From NCBI RefSeq assembly GCF_013870525.1, contig NZ_JACBXD010000008.1, positions 83,126-147,125 on the forward strand: a stretch of 64,000 nucleotides of DNA, read 5' to 3'. Below the pieces are notes generated by a model. It was not told the origin of the DNA and searched no databases. It saw only the letters and a program-made list of their open reading frames with translations. The DNA is from Amycolatopsis pittospori. Lineage in GTDB: Bacteria > Actinomycetota > Actinomycetes > Mycobacteriales > Pseudonocardiaceae. Position numbers and translations under genes: made by a program. This document shows positions 1-8,869 of the stretch, piece after piece (within the stretch, counting starts at the first letter, position 1; every line of letters begins with the position of its first letter).

Positions 1-1
1 G

Positions 2-1060
2 TTCCCGCTGGGCAAGGGAAAGTTCCGGTTCAACGACGCGGGCAAGCAGATGGCGCTGACCGGGTTCGCGGAGCCGGGCCCGCTCACACCCGACGAGCAG
101 AAGACCATCGACTTCATCCTCGACCGCGACGGCATCATCCTCGGTCTGTCCAAAGAGGAGATGTCCTGGTCCCATCTGTACAACGCCGGTGTCTGGTCGC
201 AGGAGTACCGCAACGCGGCCGCCAAACACTCGCAGGCGATCTTCGACCGGTTCTACGACTACGCCGCGAAGAACATGACCGAGGGACTGCCTCTGCTGAT
301 CTCCGGCGGTTGCGGGCTGAACTGCGACTGGAACCGGTTGTGGCGCGAGAGCGGCCTGTTCTCCTCGGTGTTCGTGCCGCCCTGCCCCAACGACAGCGGT
401 TCCGCGCTGGGCACGGCGATCGACGCGCAGTGGTTCTACACCGGGCAGGCGACCATCGATTGGGACGTCTACGCGGGGGAGAACTTCGTCGAGGACGTCG
501 TCCCGGATCCGGCGAAGTACGAGACGCGGCCGCTCGTGGCGAGCGAGGTCGCGAAGTACATCAAGGACGGCAACATCATCGGCTGGGCCAGGGGCCGGTA
601 CGAGATGGGGCCGCGGGCGCTGGGCAACCGGTCCATTCTCGCCGCGCCGTTCACCGTCGACACCACCGTGCGGCTCAACAAGATCAAGCGCCGGGAGGAC
701 TACCGCCCGATCGCGCCGATCGCGCTGGAATCCGACGCTCCCCAGTGGTTCGTCGGTTCGGTGCAGGATCCGTACATGCTGTACTTCAACCACGTCACTT
801 CCGACGAGTTGAAGGCCATCACCCATGTCGACGGCACCGCGCGCACCCAGACGGTGACGCGGGAACGCAACGCCGGCATCACGGATCTGCTCGAGGCGTT
901 CCGCGAGCAGACCGGGTTCAGCGTGCTGTGCAACACCTCGCTGAACAACAACGGGCGCGGTTTCCTCAACCGCACCAGTGATCTCATCGAATACGGGGAG
1001 ACGTACGGCCTCGACGGCTACGTCATCAACGACACGTTCGTGACCCCGCGCAACTCCTGA
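2..1060 (+). CDS. Carbamoyltransferase, NodU/TobZ family (5' end cut by window)
   Basis: Transfers a carbamoyl group from carbamoyl phosphate to a hydroxyl of a small molecule, the usual role of NodU/CmcH/TobZ enzymes in natural-product tailoring. Only the last 352 residues are visible; the frame is open from base 2, so the N-terminus lies outside the window. The C-terminal half shows the family signature GRYEMGPRALGNRSI, followed by an ED-YRPIAP segment, and near the end LCNTSLNNNGRGF; these are typical of the C-terminal carbamoyltransferase domain. It ends about 105 bases before an FAD oxidoreductase on the same strand and appears to open a six-gene biosynthetic run. The family is certain; the acceptor substrate is unknown. 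Confidence 0.9.
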   Translation, partial: FPLGKGKFRFNDAGKQMALTGFAEPGPLTPDEQKTIDFILDRDGIILGLSKEEMSWSHLYNAGVWSQEYRNAAAKHSQAIFDRFYDYAAKNMTEGLPLLISGGCGLNCDWNRLWRESGLFSSVFVPPCPNDSGSALGTAIDAQWFYTGQATIDWDVYAGENFVEDVVPDPAKYETRPLVASEVAKYIKDGNIIGWARGRYEMGPRALGNRSILAAPFTVDTTVRLNKIKRREDYRPIAPIALESDAPQWFVGSVQDPYMLYFNHVTSDELKAITHVDGTARTQTVTRERNAGITDLLEAFREQTGFSVLCNTSLNNNGRGFLNRTSDLIEYGETYGLDGYVINDTFVTPRNS

Positions 1061-1165
1061 TTCCTTTCGCACCGGGGGTCGTCCCGGACGCCGCGCCTCA
1101 CCCGGCCGCGGCGTCCGGGCATCCCGTGGTGTCCACCTGAACTTTTCGTCCGGAGGGGGAAGGCC

Positions 1166-2323
1166 ATGCGGATCGTGCTCGCGGGCGGTGGCGTCATCGC
1201 GCTGCTGACCGCCGTCGAGTGCGTGTCGGCCGGGCACGAGGTGGTCATCGCCGACCAGGCCGACATCCCGTTCTCCGGCGCGACGTCGTTCGATCGTCAC
1301 CGGGTCCTGCGCGCCCTGCATTTCGACGATCCCGCCACGACGGCGGCCGCGGTCGGCGCGCATCACGCGTGGATCGAACTCGAACACCTGCTGTCCACGT
1401 CGTTCTACGAACAGGTCGGCGCGCTCACCGCGATCGCCGACGGCAAGGCGACGGCCGCGCAGGAACTGCTGACCGCCGCGGGGTCCAAAGCGGAGTTCTT
1501 CGGCGCGGGCGAGCTCGCCGCCGAGTTCCCCCACGCCGGGTTCGCCCCTGGCACGGGCGCGGTCCACGAGGCGCACGCCGGGGTCCTGCTCGCGGATCGC
1601 GTCCTGGCGGCCTGCGCCGGCTGGCTGCGCTGGCACGCGCACGCCGAACTCCATCCGCACCGCAAGGTGGTCGGGGTCGACGCCGATCGCGCCGAGGTGC
1701 GGCTGGCCGACGGCGAGATCCTGCGGGGCGACGCCGTCCTGCTGGCGGCCGGGCCGTGGTCGCGAGACCTGCTGGCGCCCGAGCTGTCCAGGGAACTCGT
1801 GCTGCACCGGCAGACGATGCTCTACTGCGACATCCCACCGTCCGACGCCGCCGCGTGGGCGGCCACACCGGCGATCACCTCGCTCGGCACCCCCGGCGGC
1901 GCCTGGCTGGTGCCACCGGTCGCCGGGACGCCGTTGAAGCTCAGTGCCGCGAGCGCCTGCCGGGTCGTCGACGAGGTCGGCGGCGGCAGGACGCCCTCCT
2001 GGTGGCGCGAGCATCTGATCGACACGTTCGCCGCGCTGATCCCGGGCTTCCGCCGGGACTGGCTGGTCGACACCCGGGACTGCCACTACCTGGCCCGGCG
2101 CTCCACCCTCGGCCCGATGCTCGCCATCCTCGGCGACCACGTCCTGTCCTACGCGGCGTGCGGGGGCTCGTCGTTCAAATTCGCCCCGCTGATCGCCCGG
2201 TCGCTGGCCGCCCGCCTGACCGGCGCGAACCCGGTCCCCACCGGACTCGAACCGCTCGACCGGCCGCTCGTGCGCGCGTCCGGCATCCACCCAACCCGTC
2301 CTGCCCTACGAGGTGTGTCGTGA
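1166..2323 (+). CDS. FAD-dependent oxidoreductase, DAO/glycine-oxidase family
   Basis: A 385-residue flavoprotein of the D-amino-acid oxidase superfamily, expected to oxidise an amine or amino acid with FAD in the cytoplasm. The N-terminus carries a Rossmann dinucleotide-binding fingerprint with three consecutive glycines at residues 6-8 and an acidic residue after the second strand (VVIAD). The C-terminal segment SYAACGGSSFKFAP matches the usual late FAD-contact region. An A/G-rich ribosome site (GGAGGGGGAAGG) precedes the ATG. Its stop overlaps the GTG of the next gene by four bases, so the two are translationally coupled. Substrate not predictable; given the neighbours it may act on an amino-acid-derived intermediate. 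Confidence 0.85.
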   Translation: MRIVLAGGGVIALLTAVECVSAGHEVVIADQADIPFSGATSFDRHRVLRALHFDDPATTAAAVGAHHAWIELEHLLSTSFYEQVGALTAIADGKATAAQELLTAAGSKAEFFGAGELAAEFPHAGFAPGTGAVHEAHAGVLLADRVLAACAGWLRWHAHAELHPHRKVVGVDADRAEVRLADGEILRGDAVLLAAGPWSRDLLAPELSRELVLHRQTMLYCDIPPSDAAAWAATPAITSLGTPGGAWLVPPVAGTPLKLSAASACRVVDEVGGGRTPSWWREHLIDTFAALIPGFRRDWLVDTRDCHYLARRSTLGPMLAILGDHVLSYAACGGSSFKFAPLIARSLAARLTGANPVPTGLEPLDRPLVRASGIHPTRPALRGVS

Positions 2324-3573
2324 AACTGCTCGCGCTGGAAGCCAGCCAGAACTCCTACTACTACCTTCCCCGGTATCAGCAGATCGAGGACTTCGGCGGG
2401 GTCCTGTACGTGCTCAACGGGATCGGCACGGAGGACCTCTGGCCGTCCGAGCGCTACCGGATCGCCGGCAGCAACCACATCGACGACCTCATCCGCCACG
2501 CGAAGGCCTGGCACGCCGAGGAATCCTTCGACGGCGTGCTCACCTTCTCCGAGTCCGGCGTGGTCCTGGTCGCCGCGGTGGCCGACGCGCTCGGCCTGCC
2601 CGGGATCGGCGTCGACGCGGCGCGGACCAGCCGGAACAAGCTCATCATGCGGCAGGCACACGAAAAGGGCGGTGCGGCGCATCCGGACTTCCGGTTCGTC
2701 GAGGACCTCGACGCGGCCCTGCAGGCCGCCGAAGACTTCGGCTACCCGGTGATCCTGAAGCCGACCCTGGGCGCGGCCAGCAACTTCGTCTTCCGGGTCG
2801 ACGACGAGGAGAAGATGCGGGAGCGCTACGCACAGGCGCGCGAAGGCATCGATCGGATGACCTGGTACAACATGGAGGCCGAAGGGCTGGACCTCGGCCC
2901 GCACGGCCTGCTCGTCGAGTCCTTCTTGGACGGTCATGAGCACCTCATCGAGGCACTCGCCTGGGACGGAGAGGTCTACCTCGGTTCCATTGTGGACCGC
3001 GTCACCTCCGAGGGGGAGACCTTCGACGACGACGTGCACCACGCCCCGACGTCGCTCACGCCGGAGCAGGTGGCCGAGGTGCAGGCCGTGGTGGCCGCCG
3101 GGGTCCAGTCGCAGGGGATCACCCGCGGCGCACTGCACGCCGAAGTCCGTTTCCACCAGGGAAAGCCGTTCCTGCTGGAGATCGCCGTCCGTCCCGGCGG
3201 AGGAGGGCTCGACCATATGGCCCGGCTTTCGGCAGGCTACGACCCGATCAAGGGACTCATGGACGTCTCCCGGGGCGTGCGGCCGGACGTCGATCACTTC
3301 ACCCCGACCGGAGTGCACACGGCGGCGATGTGCCTGATCTGCCCGGGTGGCGTGATCGAGTCGATCGCCGTCCCGCCGGCGGTGAACAACTCGCAATCCT
3401 TGTACTACCTCAAGATCTTCGCGAAGCCGGGTGATCTGATCAAGCGGCCGCCGCTGGGCAACAACATCTTCGGCGGTATCGGCGCGCTCGGTTCGTCGTT
3501 CGACGACGCCATGCGGAACGCGAACGACCTGGCCGGGAAGATCGAGGTCAAGCTCAGCGAAACCCAGAAGTAG
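2320..3573 (+). CDS. ATP-grasp domain ligase
   Basis: A 417-residue ATP-grasp protein, expected to activate a carboxylate as acyl phosphate and couple it to an amine or thiol nucleophile, as in dipeptide ligases. Start chosen as GTG 2320, which overlaps the preceding stop (GTGA). Recognisable features are the pre-grasp N-terminal region, the segment GYPVILKPTLGAASNFV containing the ATP-binding lysine, a later HLIEALAWDGEVYLGSIVDR strand region and the metal-binding HAEVRF...FLLEIAVRPGGG part. It could join amino acids made by the other enzymes of this run. Partner substrates are unknown. Confidence 0.87.
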   Translation: MKLLALEASQNSYYYLPRYQQIEDFGGVLYVLNGIGTEDLWPSERYRIAGSNHIDDLIRHAKAWHAEESFDGVLTFSESGVVLVAAVADALGLPGIGVDAARTSRNKLIMRQAHEKGGAAHPDFRFVEDLDAALQAAEDFGYPVILKPTLGAASNFVFRVDDEEKMRERYAQAREGIDRMTWYNMEAEGLDLGPHGLLVESFLDGHEHLIEALAWDGEVYLGSIVDRVTSEGETFDDDVHHAPTSLTPEQVAEVQAVVAAGVQSQGITRGALHAEVRFHQGKPFLLEIAVRPGGGGLDHMARLSAGYDPIKGLMDVSRGVRPDVDHFTPTGVHTAAMCLICPGGVIESIAVPPAVNNSQSLYYLKIFAKPGDLIKRPPLGNNIFGGIGALGSSFDDAMRNANDLAGKIEVKLSETQK

Positions 3574-3652
3574 CAACGAATTCTTTCGACGGATCCGGAC
3601 CCTTACCCAGGGCCCGGTGGTGGAAGACGCCCAAAATCGCGTGGAGGACAGC

Positions 3653-4465
3653 GTGTCTCGTACAGCCACTGAACGGCATTATCTGATGGTCAGACCGACG
3701 TACTTCGACGTCGAGTATTCGATCAATCCGTGGATGGACCCGAAGAAGCCCACTTACACCGAACTGGCCGTCGCACAGTGGGAGTGGCTGCACGATCTGT
3801 ACACCGATCTGGGGCACCGCGTCGAAGTGCTCGAACCGGTGCCCGGCCTGCCCGACATGGTGTTCGCCGCCAACGGCGCCACCGTCGTCGACGGTCAGGT
3901 GCTCGTCGCACGGTTCCATCACATGCAGCGCGCCGGTGAATCCGAGGCGTACCTGGAGTGGTTCCGGGCGAACGGCTATCGCTATGTGCGGCAAGCGCAG
4001 TGGGTCAACGAGGGGGAGGGCGACTACCTCGTCGCCGGGCAGCGGATTCTCGCCGGGACCGGTTTCCGCACGAACCCCGAGGCGCACAACGAATCCCGGG
4101 AGTTCTTCGGCCGCGCGGTGATCGGGCTGACCTTGATAGACCCGCGTTATTACCACCTGGACACCGCGCTCGCGGTACTCGACGACGACACGGTCATGTA
4201 CTACCCGGAGGCGTTCTCGGAGGACAGCCGCCTGGTACTCAAGGAGATGTACCCCGACGCGATCTTGGCCTCGGAGCGCGACGCCGCCGTTTTCGGCCTC
4301 AACGCCGTGTCGGACGGAAAGCACGTCGTGCTTCCGCAGGCGGCCACCGGTCTGACCGCGCAATTGCGGGAACACGGTTTCGAACCCATCGGTGCCGATT
4401 TGTCCGAATTGCTCAAGGCGGGTGGCAGCGTCAAATGCTGCACGCTGGAATTGCGTGCGGGTTAA
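3653..4465 (+). CDS. DDAH-like guanidino-modifying hydrolase (arginine deiminase superfamily)
   Basis: A 270-residue member of the penta-alpha/beta-propeller guanidino-group enzymes, closest in layout to dimethylarginine dimethylaminohydrolase. Visible catalytic elements: PDMVFAANGA near residues 67-76, NEGEGD at 119-124, the general-base histidine in YYHLDTAL (H168) and a C-terminal nucleophile in VKCCTLEL (C262 is the best candidate, C263 the alternative). I chose GTG 3653 because GGAGG lies six bases upstream; a GTG at 3617 would add 12 residues without a good ribosome site. In this context it probably converts a guanidino amino acid to a ureido one or removes an amine from it. Housekeeping DDAH is an alternative. 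Confidence 0.82.
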   Translation: MSRTATERHYLMVRPTYFDVEYSINPWMDPKKPTYTELAVAQWEWLHDLYTDLGHRVEVLEPVPGLPDMVFAANGATVVDGQVLVARFHHMQRAGESEAYLEWFRANGYRYVRQAQWVNEGEGDYLVAGQRILAGTGFRTNPEAHNESREFFGRAVIGLTLIDPRYYHLDTALAVLDDDTVMYYPEAFSEDSRLVLKEMYPDAILASERDAAVFGLNAVSDGKHVVLPQAATGLTAQLREHGFEPIGADLSELLKAGGSVKCCTLELRAG

Positions 4466-4475
4466 GGAGATCTCG

Positions 4476-5897
4476 ATGGAGTCAGCGGTACAGGAGCGGA
4501 GCCGGCGAACCACAGTGCGCCGGATCCTCGTCGGGACGGTACTGATCGCGGTGCCGGCGGTGGTGGTCGTCGTCGTGCTCGGGCTGGGTTCGGCCTACGA
4601 GCCGGTCGCGGGCACGCCCGCGAAGGCGGCCGCGGGTGGCCCCGACACCTACGCGCGCCTTCTGGTCGCGCTGCCGGTGATCCTCGGCGCCTGTTACCTG
4701 GCGGGAGTGCTGGCCAGACGGCTCGGCCAGCCCGCCGTGATCGGTGAGATCGTCGCGGGCATCCTGCTGGGACCGTCCCTGTTCGGGCTGCTCTGGCCCG
4801 GCGGGTTCGGCTGGCTGTTCCCCACCGGCGTCGTCTCGGCGATCAACATCCTGTCGCAGCTGGGTTTGATCTTCTTCATGTATCTGGTCGGTTCCGAGAT
4901 CGACGTCGACGCGGTGCGGCGGCGCGGGTTCACCGCGGTGACGGTCAGCCAGGTCAGCATCGCGCTGCCGATGGTCTCCGGCATCGTCCTCGCGCTCGGC
5001 ATGTACCCGATCTTCGGCGGTGACGTCAGCTTCCTCGCCTTCGGGCTGTTCATCGCGGTCTCCATGAGCGTGACGGCCTTCCCGGTCCTGGCGAGGATCC
5101 TGACCGACCGGGGCATCTCGAAGACCCCGCTGGGCGCGCTCGCGCTCACCTGCGCGGCCGTCGACGACGTCGCCGCGTGGTGTCTCCTCGCCGTGGTGGT
5201 CGCGGTCAGCCAGGGCGGCACGCCGTCCGAGGTGTTCCTGACCATCGGGCTCACGATGGTGTTCGTCGTGGTGATGATCTACGTGGTCCGGCCGCTGCTG
5301 CTCAAGTTGCTCGCCCGGGTACCCGAGCCCGCGGTGCTGGCGATCCTGCTCGGCGGGATCATGCTGTCCGCGCTGGCCACCAACGAGATCGGCATCCACG
5401 CGCTGTTCGGCGCCTTCCTGTTCGGCGTCATCGCGCCGCGGAAGGATCCGGTCGTCGCCCGTGCCGCCGGGAAACTCGGCAGCGTGACTCTGACGCTCCT
5501 GCTCCCGCTCTTCTTCGCCTATACCGGACTGCACACCGAGTTCAGCCTGCTCGGCTCCGGTTCGATGTGGCTGTGGACCGTGGTGATCACGGCGGTGGCG
5601 GTGTTCGGCAAATGGGTCGGCAGCACCACGGCGGCACGGCTGACCGGCGTCGGCTGGCGCGAATCGATGTCACTCGGGGCGCTGATGAACTGCCGGGGCT
5701 TGACCGAACTGGTGGTGCTCAACGTCGGGCTCCAGTTGAAGGTGATCAGTCCGACGGTGTTCGCGATGCTCGTGATCATGACGCTGGTCTCGACGATCGC
5801 CACCGCGCCCGCGCTCACCCTGATCGCCAAGTTCCGGAACAAGTCCGAAAAGGACTCGGAGAAGACCGTCGATCCAGCGGCGGCGGAAAGTAGATAG
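4476..5897 (+). CDS. Cation:proton antiporter, CPA2/KefB family
   Basis: A 473-residue integral membrane protein with one N-terminal membrane segment ahead of a block of about a dozen hydrophobic helices. The helix-rich core contains VIGEIVAGILLGPSLFG and the paired acidic residues in CAAVDDVAAW (about residues 227-236), the ion-binding motif of CPA2 Na+/H+ or K+/H+ exchangers. AAGGAGA five bases before ATG 4476 supports the start. It sits 10 bases after the DDAH-like gene and 6 bases before the 2OG oxygenase, firmly inside the operon. It may serve self-resistance or export of the product, or ion homeostasis. Exchanged ion unknown. Confidence 0.88.
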   Translation: MESAVQERSRRTTVRRILVGTVLIAVPAVVVVVVLGLGSAYEPVAGTPAKAAAGGPDTYARLLVALPVILGACYLAGVLARRLGQPAVIGEIVAGILLGPSLFGLLWPGGFGWLFPTGVVSAINILSQLGLIFFMYLVGSEIDVDAVRRRGFTAVTVSQVSIALPMVSGIVLALGMYPIFGGDVSFLAFGLFIAVSMSVTAFPVLARILTDRGISKTPLGALALTCAAVDDVAAWCLLAVVVAVSQGGTPSEVFLTIGLTMVFVVVMIYVVRPLLLKLLARVPEPAVLAILLGGIMLSALATNEIGIHALFGAFLFGVIAPRKDPVVARAAGKLGSVTLTLLLPLFFAYTGLHTEFSLLGSGSMWLWTVVITAVAVFGKWVGSTTAARLTGVGWRESMSLGALMNCRGLTELVVLNVGLQLKVISPTVFAMLVIMTLVSTIATAPALTLIAKFRNKSEKDSEKTVDPAAAESR

Positions 5898-5903
5898 GAC
5901 GCC

Positions 5904-6917
5904 ATGACCAGCAAGCAGGAAACCCTTGTCAGCACGTTCGCCGAGGTCGTCCTCGCCGACGAGGTCCGGGAGACCATCGGAAGCGAACTGCGGACCTTCC
6001 CGAACCCCGTCGACGACATCGACCGCTCGCTGGCGATGCTCCGGGTGGCCTTCTCACGGCTGCCCATCGACCAGCTGCAGACGATCCTGGACTTCGGCAG
6101 GCACGTCGACACGCCCGGCGTCGCACTCGTGCGCAACCTGCCGGTGGACCCGGAACTGCCGGAGACCCCGATCGACGGCGAGCCCAGCAAGGACAAGAAG
6201 ACCTTCGTCGCCGAGACCGTCCTTTTGGGACTGAGCCAGCTGCTCGGCGAGCCGGTCGGTTTCACCACCGAGAAGAGCGGGCGTCTCGTACACGACGTCG
6301 TCCCGGTGTCGGCTGGGGCGCGAAGCCAGACCAATCAGAGCTCGCATGTGTTCCTGAACTTCCACAACGACATCGTGCACGACGAGGTCGGCCGGTACGA
6401 CGTGTCCAATCCGGACTTCCTGGTGCTGAACTGCGTTCGCCAGGACGGGAACAAGGAAGCCGTCACCTATTACGCCGACGGCCGGGACATCTCGGCGGCC
6501 CTGAGCCCCGAGGTCCTAGAGACCCTGCGCCGTCCGCTGTTCCGGCTCAACGCGCCCGGCAGCTACGTGCGCGATGTCGCGAAGGGCGCCGACGTACTGT
6601 CGGACCTGGTGCCGGTCATCTCCGGGCCGGCGGACTCGCCCGAGGTGGCCGTCTCGGCCAACGGCGTGGTGGGGGAGACCGTCGAGGCCGAGCAGGCGCT
6701 GGAGGAACTGCAGCGGATCTGCCGCGAGGTCGCGCACCAGGTCAAACTGGAGCCGGGCACCGCGCTGCTGATCAACAACCGCAAGGGCCTGCACGCGCGT
6801 TCGCAGTTCTTCGCGCGGCACAACGGGCGGGACCGGTGGCTGCAACGCACCTACATCCGGCGCAGCCTGTGGACGATCCGGTACCGGGGCACGGCCGAAG
6901 ACCGGCGGGTGCACTGA
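5904..6917 (+). CDS. Fe(II)/2-oxoglutarate oxygenase, clavaminate synthase/VioC-like (TauD fold)
   Basis: A 337-residue oxygenase of the TauD/clavaminate-synthase-like fold, a group that often hydroxylates or desaturates free arginine, asparagine or related amino acids. The iron facial triad is visible as H154-x-D156 (FHNDIVHDE) and a distal histidine in RKGLHARSQF; RDRWLQRTYIRR near the end supplies the 2-oxoglutarate-binding arginine region characteristic of this family. VioC-type enzymes commonly have HxE; here it is HxD. It follows the antiporter by six bases. With the guanidino hydrolase two genes upstream, an arginine-type substrate is a reasonable inference. Confidence 0.83.
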   Translation: MTSKQETLVSTFAEVVLADEVRETIGSELRTFPNPVDDIDRSLAMLRVAFSRLPIDQLQTILDFGRHVDTPGVALVRNLPVDPELPETPIDGEPSKDKKTFVAETVLLGLSQLLGEPVGFTTEKSGRLVHDVVPVSAGARSQTNQSSHVFLNFHNDIVHDEVGRYDVSNPDFLVLNCVRQDGNKEAVTYYADGRDISAALSPEVLETLRRPLFRLNAPGSYVRDVAKGADVLSDLVPVISGPADSPEVAVSANGVVGETVEAEQALEELQRICREVAHQVKLEPGTALLINNRKGLHARSQFFARHNGRDRWLQRTYIRRSLWTIRYRGTAEDRRVH

Positions 6918-6989
6918 GAAGGGGTAAGGCAGACGTGTCGTGGCCGGTGCCGGTCGTCGGGTCCGGCGCCGTGGCGGGTGTTGCGACGA

Positions 6990-7045
6990 GTGTTGCGAAA
7001 GCCACTTTCGCAACCTTCAACGTTGCGAAAGTGGCTTCGCAACAC
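6990..7045. repeat. Nested palindromic intergenic repeat, copy 1
   Basis: Two arms, 6990-7014 and 7022-7045, are inverted with respect to each other. Each arm is itself a palindrome of the form GTTGCGAAAG-3 nt-CTTTCGCAAC (the right arm has lost one base). A closely similar copy lies at 12904-12960. It follows the 2OG oxygenase and may act as a bidirectional terminator or a mobile intergenic repeat. Confidence 0.75.
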
Positions 7046-7080
7046 TCCCGCGGGACGTGACTCGCGTGTCGGGCCCCCAC

Positions 7081-7293
7081 TCGAGGTGTACGGCTCCGAT
7101 CACCTACGCCGGTGGTGCGCGCATCTATGCCATTTCACTGGGTTTGGGCTGCGAAGACGACTATTCGACGTACACGGTCAGCCACCTCGAACGTGACGCC
7201 GAAGGCCTCACCGCCCTCGACGTGACGTTCGAACAGCTTTGCGGTGACCCCACCGCACCCGCGCTGCGTGGCGAGGTCCACTACCGGCGCTGA
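7081..7293 (+). pseudogene. Remnant of a secreted/hypothetical protein gene (3' part only)
   Basis: About 70 codons of a coherent reading frame end at the stop at 7291-7293. The peptide contains alternating beta-strand-like segments and ends with DVTFEQLCGDPTAPALRGEV, a pattern I associate with the C-terminal domain of small exported actinomycete proteins of unknown function. No start codon or ribosome site precedes it, and upstream the frame runs into the nested palindromic repeat, so the 5' part is missing. Read as a truncated remnant; a short intact gene is less likely. Confidence 0.4.
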
Positions 7294-7354
7294 GACCGGC
7301 GCCGCGGTTTCGCCGGGTGGCCGGACCGGGTAGCCGGGGCACGAGGAGGTGCCC

Positions 7355-8407
7355 ATGACTACAACGGGCCGGACATCGGCGTACGCCTGGTTTCGCCGGG
7401 CGATGCGGCTCCCGGGTGAGGAACGACGGAGTCTCGTCCAGACCGCGAAGGCCGCGGCGGCCGCCGTGATCGCGTGGATCGTCGCGACGTCGGTCCTGCA
7501 CCTGCCGCAGCCGTTCCTGGCTCCGTACGCGGCCGTGTTCCTGGTGCAGGCCACCGTCTACCGGTCTTTGCGTGGCTGGGCACAGCAGGTCGGCGCGGTC
7601 GGGGCCGGCGTACTCCTCGCGGCGTGCGCCGGTCACTTCATCCCATCGGTGACGGTGGCGCTCGGAGTGGTCATCTTCGCCGGACTCCTGATCGGTTCGT
7701 GGCAGGGCTTCGGTGATTCGGGCATCTGGGTCGGGATCACCGGCATGCTGCTGATCTCCTACGGCAACGCGACCGAACCCGTCCTGCTCGCCGACAGGCT
7801 GCTGGAAACCGCGCTGGGCGCGGCGATCGGCGCGGTGCTCAACGCGGTCGTCCTGCCGCCACTGCACGGTGAACGCCTGTGGTCCGCGACGTCCCGGCTC
7901 GCGTCGGCCATCGAGGACGTCCTGAAGGAGACCGCCGCATTGGTCCGCGGCGGAGAGCCGCCCGAAGCGGCGGATCATCTGGACCGGCGTATGCGCGACG
8001 TCCGGAGCCTGGCGGCCGAAGCCGAGGACGCGATCGGCTGGCAGCGGGAGGGCCGGTACCTGAATCTGCGTCGACGGCGTGAGGTGCGGGAGGAGCCGCT
8101 GGCGAACCTCGTTTCCCTGTGGCCGCCGCTCGCCCAGCTGATCGACGCGGTCAGCGAGGCGGCCCGGAGCGAGCAGCCGTTCCGGCATCCCGGGGAATAC
8201 GCGCGCGGGGTGGTCGGCGACCTGCTCGAGACGCTCGCGGAGGTGGCTCGTTCGGGTGATCCGGACAAGCTGGAGCGCTGCCGGACGCTGGTCGAAGAGA
8301 TCGACCAGCTGCTCGTCACGCCCACGGACGAAGTGACGACGTCGATCGGGCTCGGCGCGATGGCGCTGCCCGCCCGCCGTCTCGTCCAGCGCCTCGACGC
8401 CGGTTAA
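7355..8407 (+). CDS. FUSC-family (aromatic acid exporter-like) membrane protein
   Basis: A 350-residue protein with a hydrophobic N-terminal half of about five to six membrane helices (residues 30-175) and a charged helical cytoplasmic C-terminal half. The PFLAPYAAVFLVQATVYRS segment and the short loop-rich helices resemble the FUSC/ArAE efflux family, which exports aromatic acids or other small amphiphiles. GGAGG lies five bases before ATG 7355; a GTG two codons upstream is possible but less well placed. It opens a + strand pair with a small gene 63 bases downstream. Substrate unknown. Confidence 0.78.
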   Translation: MTTTGRTSAYAWFRRAMRLPGEERRSLVQTAKAAAAAVIAWIVATSVLHLPQPFLAPYAAVFLVQATVYRSLRGWAQQVGAVGAGVLLAACAGHFIPSVTVALGVVIFAGLLIGSWQGFGDSGIWVGITGMLLISYGNATEPVLLADRLLETALGAAIGAVLNAVVLPPLHGERLWSATSRLASAIEDVLKETAALVRGGEPPEAADHLDRRMRDVRSLAAEAEDAIGWQREGRYLNLRRRREVREEPLANLVSLWPPLAQLIDAVSEAARSEQPFRHPGEYARGVVGDLLETLAEVARSGDPDKLERCRTLVEEIDQLLVTPTDEVTTSIGLGAMALPARRLVQRLDAG

Positions 8408-8470
8408 GCCGGAACCACAGCGGGTAGCCCTACCCATGACGAAGGGAATACGGGCCACAAGGGCGAGACC

Positions 8471-8758
8471 GTGAACGAGAAGGAACTGCTGCGGCCCGAG
8501 TTCACCGTCCCGATCGGGCTTTCCGGTCGCTTCGGCGAGATGGCCGGGCTGGTCTGTTCGATGGCGGAGGATCTCGGCAAGGCGTTCGAGGGACCGACGA
8601 CCGAGGTGTTCCAGTCCCTGGCCCGATCCGACCAGCGCGTCGACGCGCTCTACGAGGAACTGATGGAACTGGTCACCGGGCAGGACTGGATCGACGGCGT
8701 CGCGCCCGCCGGCGAACTGCCCGAGTCGGCCGTGCGGGACGCTTCCGCCCGGTCGTGA
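8471..8758 (+). CDS. Small hypothetical protein (95 aa)
   Basis: Predicted soluble, acidic, mostly helical protein with no motif I recognise. The GTG start follows a purine-rich stretch (AAGGGCGAGA). The sequence has normal high-GC codon bias, and its stop codon is embedded in a strong hairpin at 8755-8794, which supports a genuine transcript end here. It lies downstream of the FUSC gene in the same direction, so the two may be cotranscribed. Confidence 0.6.
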   Translation: MNEKELLRPEFTVPIGLSGRFGEMAGLVCSMAEDLGKAFEGPTTEVFQSLARSDQRVDALYEELMELVTGQDWIDGVAPAGELPESAVRDASARS

Positions 8759-8794
8759 GTGTTTTGGGTCGTTAGAACGACCCAAAACACTCAC
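8755..8794. terminator. 19-bp perfect inverted repeat overlapping a stop codon
   Basis: Arms 8755-8773 and 8776-8794 are perfect complements separated by only two bases (AG). The TGA of the small gene at 8471 (8756-8758) lies inside the left arm. There is no T tract, but the stem is long and contains an AAAACA/TGTTTT block that is unusual in this GC-rich background. Confidence 0.7.
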
Positions 8795-8869
8795 GAGTCC
8801 CCGGACAGCCGGCTCTCCCGCAACAGGTTCGCGAGGTGTGAACCCGGCCAGGCGGGGTAAGCGTCGGGT

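Noticed and set aside
2149..3669. 506-codon frame antisense to the ATP-grasp gene
   Set aside because: Shadow of the real gene; no ribosome site or recognisable domain, and codon bias opposite to expected.
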